In this document: in pieces, positions 5,941 through 11,930 of the stretch
Layout: every line of letters begins with the position of its first letter
How positions within the stretch are numbered: the stretch's first letter is position 1
From: an uncultured Chloroflexota bacterium
GTDB lineage: Bacteria; Chloroflexota; Limnocylindria; Limnocylindrales; CSP1-4
Assembly (NCBI GenBank): GCA_903930745.1
Contig: CAIYZX010000359.1
Location: 1-12,151 of the forward strand
Length of the DNA stretch: 12,151 nt
Direction: 5' to 3'
The notes under the pieces: model-generated
Seen by the model: only the letters and a program-made list of their open reading frames with translations
Told to the model about the DNA's origin: nothing
Databases searched by the model: none
Translations under genes and position numbers: made by a program

Positions 5941-7647
5941 GTGGCCACCTGGGGGGACCATGGCATCACGGTCTCCGTGATCGTACCCGCGTGGAACGTT
6001 GCGCCCTGGCTTGGCGAGTGCCTGGCGTCCGTTGAGGCGCAGACCCTGGGCGTGGAGCGGCTGGAGCTCATCGCGGTGGACGACGGCTCCACCGACGGCA
6101 CGGAGCACGCCCTGGATCTGTTCGCGGAGCATCGGCCGTGGGTCCGCGTGATCCATCAGCCCAACTCCGGCGGCCCGGGTGCGCCGCGCAACGCCGGGAT
6201 CGATGTCGCCCGTGGACGGTACATCCACTTTCTCGATGCGGATGACTACCTTGCTCCGGACGCGCTTGAGCGGATGCTGGAGCTCGCGGAACGCAACGGG
6301 TCCGACATCGTGATCGGACGGATCGTTGGCGTGGAGGGACGGGCGACACCGGATGGGGTCAGGCTCGCCCGTACCATCGACCGCGCCGACCTCTCGGTCT
6401 ACAGCGGCTCCGCCAACGTGCTGAAGCTGTTTCGCGCCGGGTTCATCAGGGAGGCCGGTGTCCGGTTTGCCGCCGGCGTCGGGCTCGGCGAGGACGGAGA
6501 CTTCATGGGTCGCCTGGCTCCGGGGGCCCGCGTGGTCTCGATCCTTGGCGGCGCTCCCACCTACTTCTCTCGCCGCAGAGCGGGCAGCCAGACAATGGTC
6601 GGCGCGCCTCGCTCCGAGCTGATGGGGTGGGCGGCCCGGATCGAGGAGTGCCGGATCCTGCCGCTGGCCGAGCGCGTGCCGCCCGGTCGCAGGCGCGAGC
6701 AGCTGCTCCGTCAGATGCTGATGCGGGTGGCAGACAGGTTCGAGGAGCGCTGGATGGCCCTTGGTCCGGAGGACCGGGCCATGGCGTTCGGCAGTGCCGC
6801 CGGCGTCATGCAGCGCTGGGGGACGCCGTGGATCGTGGCATCGCTGCCACCGCGGACGCGGATCCGCGCGTGGTGCCTGCAGCAGGGACTCCAGCGGGCC
6901 ATGGAGGACGTCGCCACGGCCCGCGTTGACGTGGTGTTCAACAGCCCGCACGTGGAGGCGGGTCGCATCTTCGCCGCGTACCCGCACTTCCGCGACCCGC
7001 TCAAGATCCCGGACCACGTCTTCGACATCACGGACCGCGTCTGGCTGGAGGCGTCCGTGCAGCGCGCCGGTGTGCATGGAACCCGGGTCGTCCTGGCCGG
7101 GGCGGCACACCTCACCACGGTCAGTGGACGCCCCAGGGTTGCGCTCCGCCGGTGGCCGGTGGGGCCCACGCTGGAGGCCGCCGTGGTCGTGACTCCCACA
7201 CCCGGCCTCCGCGACTCGTGCAGGGCGTACCCGCAGGCCGGCTATGTCGTGGACGCCGACATCGGAGGTCTCGACCACGGGTCACCCCTGGACCCCGGGA
7301 CGTGGGAGATCCTGCTGGGCGCGGAGGTTCCCGGGGTGGTCCGCTGGAAGCCGGCCATCGCGCCGCGTGGCTGGTCTCCGGTGGATGCGGGCCCAGCGCC
7401 GGCTTCGTCTTCGTGCCGGCTTGTCCGGCTCCGGGACGGGCGACTGCGCCTGCGCGTTGGCCGGAGCGGCGTGCTGGAGCGCCTGACCGTCATGCTCGAG
7501 GTTGGGGGCATCGGGCTCGCCGGGGCGCGTGGCCGCGCTGTTGCCGCCGTGGTCTCGCTGGTCCAGCGCTTCGGCGCTGGCCAGGCGCTGCTGATGCGGT
7601 TGGGCATGCGCTACCGCCGGCTGGCCCAGGAGCTCCACGAGGGCTGA
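5941..7647 (+). CDS. Family 2 glycosyltransferase with a long uncharacterised C-terminal region
   Basis: From GTG 5941 the protein has 568 residues. Residues 8 to about 200 form a GT-A fold of family 2. VSVIVPAWN is at 11-19, VDDGSTDGT at 46-54, GGPGAPRNAG at 77-86, the DxD metal site as DADD at 99-102, and GEDGDF at 173-178 carries the usual catalytic acidic pair. Such enzymes transfer a sugar from a nucleotide donor, commonly to a surface polymer or lipid. Residues about 200-300 are helical and basic. From about 330 to 500 the sequence is rich in alternating hydrophobic residues and looks beta-structured. This resembles in outline the beta domains of TarS/TarP wall-teichoic-acid glycosyltransferases, but that comparison is inference. 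No membrane-spanning segment stands out. Donor and acceptor are unknown. Nearby glmU could supply UDP-GlcNAc, though that is only proximity. Confidence 0.85.
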   Translation: MATWGDHGITVSVIVPAWNVAPWLGECLASVEAQTLGVERLELIAVDDGSTDGTEHALDLFAEHRPWVRVIHQPNSGGPGAPRNAGIDVARGRYIHFLDADDYLAPDALERMLELAERNGSDIVIGRIVGVEGRATPDGVRLARTIDRADLSVYSGSANVLKLFRAGFIREAGVRFAAGVGLGEDGDFMGRLAPGARVVSILGGAPTYFSRRRAGSQTMVGAPRSELMGWAARIEECRILPLAERVPPGRRREQLLRQMLMRVADRFEERWMALGPEDRAMAFGSAAGVMQRWGTPWIVASLPPRTRIRAWCLQQGLQRAMEDVATARVDVVFNSPHVEAGRIFAAYPHFRDPLKIPDHVFDITDRVWLEASVQRAGVHGTRVVLAGAAHLTTVSGRPRVALRRWPVGPTLEAAVVVTPTPGLRDSCRAYPQAGYVVDADIGGLDHGSPLDPGTWEILLGAEVPGVVRWKPAIAPRGWSPVDAGPAPASSSCRLVRLRDGRLRLRVGRSGVLERLTVMLEVGGIGLAGARGRAVAAVVSLVQRFGAGQALLMRLGMRYRRLAQELHEG

Positions 7648-7651
7648 CGGA

Positions 7652-7666
7652 CCGGGTGCCACCCGG
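7652..7666 (+). terminator. Perfect short hairpin just after the glycosyltransferase stop
   Basis: CCGGGT (7652-7657) and ACCCGG (7661-7666) form a perfect 6-bp stem with a GCC loop, 4 nt after the TGA. No T-run follows. It may end or protect the glycosyltransferase transcript ahead of recO, but could be chance in sequence this GC-rich. Confidence 0.3.
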
Positions 7667-7691
7667 CCTGCGCGCGCTTGCAATGGTGGAG

Positions 7692-7700
7692 TGCTACCGT
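7692..7700 (+). promoter_or_regulatory. Extended -10-like box before recO
   Basis: TGCTACCGT fits the extended -10 pattern TGnTAnnnT and ends 6 nt before GTG 7707. A start site about 7 nt downstream would coincide with that GTG and give a leaderless recO transcript. No -35 box fits at the usual distance, so this is a weak call. Confidence 0.3.
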
Positions 7701-7706
7701 CCGGGC

Positions 7707-8531
7707 GTGCCTGCTCCCCGCCGCTACGTCACCGATGCCATCGTCCTCTCCCGGTTCGACCTGGGCGAGGCGGACCGCGTCCTGACGCTGATCACGCCCT
7801 CGCTGGGCAAGATCAAGGCCATCGCCAAGGGGATCCGCCGGCCGTCCAGCCGCCTGGGCGGGAGCCTGGAGCCCTTCGCGGAGCTCAACGTGGCGCTCGC
7901 GCGGGGACGCACCTTCGACGTGGTGACCGAGGTCCGCGTTGGTCATGCCTGGCTCCGCCTCCGCGACAGCCTGGAGAGCGCGGCCACGGCGTGGTACCTC
8001 GCGGAGCTGGCGGACCGGAGCCTCGAGGAGCGGCACGAGGCGGAGCCGCTGTACGCGCTGCTGCGCCGGGCGTACGCGCTGCTGGACGCCGGCATGGCGC
8101 CCGGACGCGTGGCCCGCTGGTACGAGATGCACCTCGCGGACGAGCTGGGCATGCGCCCGGAGGTGGACCGCTGCGTGGAGTGCGACCGGGTGCTGGAGGC
8201 CACGGAATCCTTCCGGTGGGTGCCGCCGCTGGGTGGTGTGGTCTGCGGCAGGTGCCCCGGCCCACCGGCCGACCGCTCCGGCCTCTCGCTCGAGGCGCTC
8301 AAGGTCCTGAAGGCGTACCAGCGGATGGACATCGAGGCGATCGCGGGCCTGCGGCTGCCGGAGGACGCGGAGCGCGAGGTGGAGGGCGCCATGCGCGAGT
8401 TCATGCGCATCTCGCTGGAGCGCGACGCCCGCTCGCTGGCGTTCCTTGACGAGGTCCGCTCTGCACCGCGCGAACCCCGCGCGCCACGTGCGCCCGCAGC
8501 CCCGCCGGACGGTCCCGCCCCGCTACCCTGA
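7707..8531 (+). CDS. recO: DNA repair protein RecO
   Basis: RecO works with RecR (and RecF) to load RecA onto SSB-coated single-stranded DNA in recombinational gap repair. From GTG 7707 the protein has 274 residues; the family is usually 230-270. The N-terminal OB-fold begins YVTDAIVLSRFDLGEADRVL and contains the conserved KGIRRPSSRLGG from residue 41, followed by LEPFAELN. The helical middle domain carries a zinc site of two CxxC pairs, Cys156/Cys159 and Cys180/Cys183. The last 25 residues form a Pro/Ala/Arg tail that is probably disordered. The start is uncertain: in-frame ATG 7683 would add eight residues. I prefer GTG 7707 because the conserved fold begins at once and a -10-like box lies just upstream. 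A 59-bp gap separates it from the glycosyltransferase. Confidence 0.92.
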   Translation: MPAPRRYVTDAIVLSRFDLGEADRVLTLITPSLGKIKAIAKGIRRPSSRLGGSLEPFAELNVALARGRTFDVVTEVRVGHAWLRLRDSLESAATAWYLAELADRSLEERHEAEPLYALLRRAYALLDAGMAPGRVARWYEMHLADELGMRPEVDRCVECDRVLEATESFRWVPPLGGVVCGRCPGPPADRSGLSLEALKVLKAYQRMDIEAIAGLRLPEDAEREVEGAMREFMRISLERDARSLAFLDEVRSAPREPRAPRAPAAPPDGPAPLP

Positions 8532-8568
8532 TCCCCGTCGCCCGCTCCGCCACCCGTGCAACCGCCCT

Positions 8569-8574
8569 GGAGGT
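8569..8574 (+). promoter_or_regulatory. Shine-Dalgarno GGAGGT fixing the PPOX-protein start
   Basis: GGAGGT lies 6 nt before GTG 8581, an optimal position. It selects this start over the longer upstream reading frame, which would overlap recO. A TACCCT element at 8524-8529 could be a -10 box, but no -35 partner is visible. Confidence 0.7.
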
Positions 8575-8580
8575 CCTCTC

Positions 8581-9009
8581 GTGGTCTTCGACACCGGCTC
8601 CGCCAACGACCAGCGCGCGCTCGCGCGGCTCGAGACGGACATGATCGGCTGGCTGACCTCCGTGACCCCCGAGGGCCAGCCCCAGACCATGCCCATCTGG
8701 TTCCTCTGGCATGACGGCGAGGCCGTGATCTACGGCGACAAGCGCGCGCGGCGCAACCGCAACATCGAGGCGAACCCTCGCGTCACGCTCCACCTGAACT
8801 CCAACGAGAAGGGCGGGGACGTGGTGGTGCTCGAAGGCGAGGCACGCATTGACGCGGATGGCCCCGCGATGGCGGACAACGCGCCGTACCTCGCCAAGTA
8901 CGCGGACTGGATCCGTGACTTCATGAACACTCCCGAGGAGATGTTCACCATCTACAACACGGTGATCCGGATCCGCCCCACGCGCGGGATCGTGATCGGC
9001 GCGTCGTGA
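8581..9009 (+). CDS. Pyridoxamine 5'-phosphate oxidase-like split-barrel protein, probable F420-dependent (Rv3369-like)
   Basis: The 142-residue protein has the flavin-reductase-like split-barrel pattern of the PPOX group. A beta strand with GWLTSVTPEGQPQTMPIWFLW lies at about 23-43, followed by GEAVIYGDKRARRNRNI with the basic cluster expected to bind phosphate or the F420/FMN tail. NPRVTLHL and VVVLEGEARID strands come next. The C-terminal half has a helix near YLAKYADWI and a closing strand VIRIRPTRGIVI. Length and motifs resemble the Mycobacterium Rv3369 subfamily of probable F420-dependent enzymes, recalled rather than searched. Substrate is unknown. Its stop overlaps the downstream dipeptidase start as GTGA (9006-9009), implying co-translation. 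Confidence 0.85.
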   Translation: MVFDTGSANDQRALARLETDMIGWLTSVTPEGQPQTMPIWFLWHDGEAVIYGDKRARRNRNIEANPRVTLHLNSNEKGGDVVVLEGEARIDADGPAMADNAPYLAKYADWIRDFMNTPEEMFTIYNTVIRIRPTRGIVIGAS

Positions 9010-10190
9010 GCCGGGGGACGCGCCTCCTGGTCGGAGCGGCTGCGGCGGGCGTCGCGGCGGTGGCCCTCGCGCGACCCGTGGCGGAAGCGCTGGTCGCCGC
9101 GATGGAGGCGCGCCTCAACGGCCTTGCTCCCCAGCCCTCCACGCCCGTCTCGGAGCGGGCGGCCACCCTGCACGCCGGCCTGCGGGTCGCGGACCTGCAC
9201 GCGGATTCGCTGCTCTTCGGCCGTGATCTCCTGGCCCGTGGGACCCGTGGCCACGTGGACGTCCCGCGCATGGCGGAGGGGCGCGTGGCGCTCCAGGTCC
9301 TGTCCATGGCGGTCAAGACCCCGGTTGGCCTCAACATCGAGCGCAACGCGGACACCTCCGACGAGATCCTGCTGATCGCGCTCGCGAAGCGCTGGCCGCG
9401 CGAGACGTGGGGGCGGAACCTGCCGCGCGTCGCATACCTCGCCGCACAGGCACGCCTGCTGGAGGACCGCTCCGGCGGCGCCTTCCGGGTCATCGAGTCA
9501 CGCATGGACCTGGACGAGCACCTCGCGGCGTTTGCCGCCGCCCCCGGGCGCACCGCGGGGCTCCTCTCCATCGAGGGGGCGCACGCGCTGGACGGCGACG
9601 CGGCCAACGTGGACGTGGTGGCGGACCTGGGCATCCGGATGATCTCGCCCGCCCACTTCTTCGACACGGCCTTCGGCGGATCCGCGCATGGCATGGAGCA
9701 GGGCGGCCTCACCGCGGCCGGCCGCGAGATGATCCGGCGCATGGAGGCCCGGGGCGTGATCCTGGACATCGCCCACGCATCGCGCCGCACGATCGACGAC
9801 GCGCTCGCGATCGCGACCAGGCCCGTGGTGGCCTCGCACACCGGCGTCCGGGGGATCGCGGACAACGCGCGCAACCTCTCCGACCAGCAGCTGGCCGGCG
9901 TCGCCGCCACGGGCGGCCTCGTGGGTATCGGCTTCTGGCCAACGGCCTGCGGCGGCGATGACGTGGCCGCGATCGCGCGGTCCGTGGCCTACGCGGTGGA
10001 GCGCATCGGTGCCGCGCACGTGGCGCTGGGCTCCGACTGGGACGGGGCGGTCACGGTGCCGTTCGATGCGGCGAACGTGGTGCGCCTCACGGACGCACTG
10101 CTGGACGTGGGCCTGTCCGAGGACGACATCCGCGCGGTGATGGGCGAGAACGCCCTGCGGGTGACCCGCGAGGTCCTGCCGGAGGTCTAG
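9006..10190 (+). CDS. Membrane dipeptidase, peptidase family M19 (renal dipeptidase type)
   Basis: The 394-residue protein is an M19 amidohydrolase-fold dipeptidase with two zinc ions, cleaving dipeptides (often with a D-residue at the second position). Expected zinc ligands are His65 and Asp67 in DLHADS, Glu180 in SIEGAHAL, His207 in SPAHFFD and His247 in DIAHAS. SHTG at 267-270, GSDWDG at 332-337 and a C-terminal GENALR (390s motif GxNxxR) complete the family pattern. Residues 1-30 contain a basic start and an Ala/Val/Leu-rich stretch (about 7-22), probably an uncleaved membrane anchor or signal peptide, placing the enzyme outside the cytoplasm. GTG 9006 overlaps the PPOX gene stop and lacks a clear Shine-Dalgarno sequence, so translation is probably coupled. 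Its TAG overlaps the plsY stop on the other strand. Confidence 0.93.
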   Translation: MSRGTRLLVGAAAAGVAAVALARPVAEALVAAMEARLNGLAPQPSTPVSERAATLHAGLRVADLHADSLLFGRDLLARGTRGHVDVPRMAEGRVALQVLSMAVKTPVGLNIERNADTSDEILLIALAKRWPRETWGRNLPRVAYLAAQARLLEDRSGGAFRVIESRMDLDEHLAAFAAAPGRTAGLLSIEGAHALDGDAANVDVVADLGIRMISPAHFFDTAFGGSAHGMEQGGLTAAGREMIRRMEARGVILDIAHASRRTIDDALAIATRPVVASHTGVRGIADNARNLSDQQLAGVAATGGLVGIGFWPTACGGDDVAAIARSVAYAVERIGAAHVALGSDWDGAVTVPFDAANVVRLTDALLDVGLSEDDIRAVMGENALRVTREVLPEV

Positions 10191-10208
10191 GCGGGACCCT
10201 GTCCCCGC
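10187..10208. terminator. Shared CTAG stop and adjoining hairpin at the convergent dipeptidase/plsY junction
   Basis: CTAG at 10187-10190 supplies the TAG of both genes, so they overlap by 4 bp tail to tail. Directly beside it, GCGGGAC (10191-10197) pairs with GTCCCCGC (10201-10208) around a CCT loop, with one bulged C. The hairpin forms right after the dipeptidase stop and within the last codons of plsY on the other strand. It lacks a T-run. It may act as a compact bidirectional terminator. Confidence 0.4.
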
Positions 10209-10858
10209 TCGCCAGACACCGGCGGCACCGCCTCGCGCACCTTCGGCGTGCCGATCTTCCGCTCCGTGCCGGCGAGCAGCCGCCCGATGTTGTCCTTGTG
10301 GAAGATCCAGATCAGCGCCGCGCCACCCACGCCGTACGTGTAGTACCAGGGGTCCATGCCGGTGACGGCGACCTGGATGATCAGGAAGACCGCGGAGGCG
10401 GCCGAGGCGGACAGCGAGCCCAGGCTGGAGTACTTGGAGATCGCGATGACGCCGATGAAGATCGGCAGGATGGCGATGGTCACCAGCGGCGAGATGACGA
10501 GCAGGGCGCCGAAGGCGGGGGCGACCCCGCGGCCGCCGCCGAAGCCCAGGAAGATGGACCGGCTGTGGCCCACGATGGAGAGGAAGGCGGCCAGCACGGC
10601 GACCAGGGCGCCGGCGCCAAGCGCGTAGGCGATGAGCACGGCCACGGAGCCCTTCGCGGCATCCAGGAGGCCGGAGACGAGCGCGAGCCGGGGTCCCACG
10701 GCGCGCATCATGTTGGACCCGCCGGTACGACCGCTCCCGAGGGAGCGGGGGTCCGGACCGCCTGCGGCCCGCGCCACGATCACGCCCCAGGGGATGCTGC
10801 CCACGAGGTAGGCGGCGACGATGACGACGGCGGCTCGGAGGAGGTCGGGGATGCTCAC
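10187..10858 (-). CDS. plsY: Glycerol-3-phosphate acyltransferase PlsY
   Basis: PlsY is an integral membrane enzyme that transfers acyl groups from acyl-phosphate to glycerol-3-phosphate, the first step of phospholipid synthesis in many bacteria. The 223-residue protein shows hydrophobic segments at about 6-28, 60-80, 82-97, 113-140 and 150-186. All three cytoplasmic motifs are present: LGSGRTGGSNMMRAVG at 40-55, GHSRSIFLGFGGGRGVA at 97-113, and HKDNIGRLLAGTERKIG at 187-203. The first motif has Arg where GSGNxG is usual, and the second has Arg where GGKG is usual, both conservative. GTG 10858 is chosen because the first membrane helix follows at once and a -10-like TATACT lies 8 nt upstream. 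The stop codon shares CTAG with the convergent dipeptidase stop. panE and glpK lie upstream on the same strand. Confidence 0.93.
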   Translation of the reverse strand: MSIPDLLRAAVVIVAAYLVGSIPWGVIVARAAGGPDPRSLGSGRTGGSNMMRAVGPRLALVSGLLDAAKGSVAVLIAYALGAGALVAVLAAFLSIVGHSRSIFLGFGGGRGVAPAFGALLVISPLVTIAILPIFIGVIAISKYSSLGSLSASAASAVFLIIQVAVTGMDPWYYTYGVGGAALIWIFHKDNIGRLLAGTERKIGTPKVREAVPPVSGERGQGPA

Positions 10859-10866
10859 GGGCCGCG

Positions 10867-10872
10867 AGTATA
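10867..10872 (-). promoter_or_regulatory. -10 box for plsY, consistent with a leaderless transcript
   Basis: TATACT on the minus strand matches TATAAT at 5 of 6 positions and ends 8 nt before GTG 10858, so the expected transcription start coincides with the start codon. A TTGACA lies only 6 nt upstream of it, too close to be its -35 box. plsY can therefore be transcribed separately from panE despite a gap of only 46 bp. Confidence 0.5.
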
Positions 10873-10875
10873 CGG

Positions 10876-10897
10876 CCCTGTCAAACGGCGTACAGGG
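10876..10897. promoter_or_regulatory. Inverted repeat CCCTGT-N10-ACAGGG in the plsY promoter region
   Basis: Perfect 6-bp half-sites at 10876-10881 and 10892-10897 are separated by 10 bp. The dyad covers about the -14 to -35 region of the plsY promoter, a place where a dimeric regulator could block or aid RNA polymerase. It could instead fold as a 6-bp hairpin at the 3' end of the panE transcript, whose stop is 7 bp away. Confidence 0.35.
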
Positions 10898-10904
10898 TGA
10901 TTCC

Positions 10905-11930
10905 TCACACGCCCAGGAGGGCCGCCAGTCGATCCGGATGGCCCGCGTACCGCGCGTTTCCCTCGGGGCGCGCCGCGGCCTCGTCCACGAGGCGCGCGAG
11001 CTGCTCGTTGACCGGCGTGGGAATGCCCAGCCGCGCACCTTCGCGGGCCACGGCGCCGTTGAGCCAGGCCGCCTCCGTGGGGGCGGGCAGCCCGCCGCGC
11101 ACGTGCAGGCGAAGGGATGGTGACTTGCCGCCCCGCGCCCTGCCGATGACCATCGCGACGAGCGGGCGTGCGATCACCGCGGGCAGCGCCATCGCCCGGA
11201 CCAGGAGCGCCACGTGGGCGCCGGGCAGCGCACCGGGCTCCAGGCCCATGGCCCGGATCACCTGCACGGCCTCGAGCAGCTGCGCCCGCTCGATCCGGTA
11301 GCCCGCCGGGTCCGCGTAGATGGCGCCCGGGTCCATGTCCAGGAGCGCGGACGTGGCGTTGCCCACGAGGTTCGCGGTGAGCTTGGACCATTTCATGGAC
11401 GCGGCGTCCGGGAGGACCTGCGTGGGGAGGCCGCCCGCGGTGAGGGTGTCTGCCAGCCAGGCGAGCGTTGTGGCGCCATCACGCATCCCGGCGACCGCCA
11501 TGCCACCGCGCCGCAGGCGGCGGACGCCGCCCTCGCACGGCTCCACGGCCGCGGTGAGCGAGCCCGCGAGGATGGGGGAGTGGCGCGCCGTCATCGCGGC
11601 GCCCTCCGCACCCACGCCGTTCTGGACGGTCATCAGTGGGGCGCCCGGCCAGCAGGCGGCCGTCTCGAGCGCCGCCGCGAGGTCGAACACCTTCACCGCC
11701 ACGATCACGAGGTCCGGCTCGGTCGTGATGGTGGCCGGGTCCGCCGTCCGCACCACCGGCACCGAGCGTGCGCCGTCCGGCTCTTCGATCCGCAGGGTGC
11801 CCGGGCCGTCGTCCACGCCCGCGCGCCTGCGCAGCAGCGTGACCTCCGCGCCACCCGCCGCGAGGCAGCCGCCCAGGATGGAGCCAACGGCCCCCGGGCC
11901 CACGACCACCACGCGGCGTGCCTGCGTCAC
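10905..11930 (-). CDS. Ketopantoate reductase family protein (2-dehydropantoate 2-reductase, ApbA/PanE)
   Basis: The 341-residue protein has the two-domain PanE layout. The N-terminal Rossmann fold carries VVVVGPGAVG with GPGAVG at 11-16, then LVIVAVKVFD with Lys80, and QNGVGAE with Asn104. The C-terminal helical domain has MKWSKLTANLVGNATSAL with Lys183 in the position of the catalytic lysine and the conserved asparagines 187 and 191. The last motif is PTEAAWLNGAVA, with Glu286 matching the substrate-binding glutamate, but the usual SxxxD before it reads SLRLH and the turn is longer. PanE reduces ketopantoate to pantoate with NADPH for coenzyme A synthesis; many paralogues have other substrates. 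GTG 11930 is preferred to ATG 11999 because it overlaps the glpK stop (GTGA) and directly precedes the Rossmann strand. I leave the symbol blank because the substrate is uncertain. Confidence 0.85.
   Translation of the reverse strand: MTQARRVVVVGPGAVGSILGGCLAAGGAEVTLLRRRAGVDDGPGTLRIEEPDGARSVPVVRTADPATITTEPDLVIVAVKVFDLAAALETAACWPGAPLMTVQNGVGAEGAAMTARHSPILAGSLTAAVEPCEGGVRRLRRGGMAVAGMRDGATTLAWLADTLTAGGLPTQVLPDAASMKWSKLTANLVGNATSALLDMDPGAIYADPAGYRIERAQLLEAVQVIRAMGLEPGALPGAHVALLVRAMALPAVIARPLVAMVIGRARGGKSPSLRLHVRGGLPAPTEAAWLNGAVAREGARLGIPTPVNEQLARLVDEAAARPEGNARYAGHPDRLAALLGV

Noticed and set aside
5828..5980. 50-codon ORF in the divergent gap with GGAGGG just before its ATG
   Set aside because: The GGAGG ends only 2 nt before the ATG, too close to act. 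The ORF overlaps the glycosyltransferase start out of frame, and its translation is Pro/Gly-rich without a pattern.
7152..7706. Long N-terminal extension of the recO frame into the glycosyltransferase
   Set aside because: It lies inside the glycosyltransferase coding region in another frame. RecO homology begins only after 7707.
10221..10232. GGCGG/CCGCC inverted repeat within plsY
   Set aside because: The loop would be only 2 nt and the site is inside conserved-frame coding sequence; such repeats are expected by chance at this GC content.
10866..10882. TTGACA close to TATACT upstream of plsY read as a complete -35/-10 promoter
   Set aside because: The two boxes are separated by only 6 nt instead of about 17, so they cannot form one sigma-70 promoter. 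Only TATACT was kept as a -10 box.
10859..11038. N-terminal extension of plsY into the panE gene
   Set aside because: It overlaps the 3' end of panE and carries a Ser/Arg-rich non-homologous sequence. GTG 10858 directly precedes the first membrane helix and has a -10 box 8 nt upstream.
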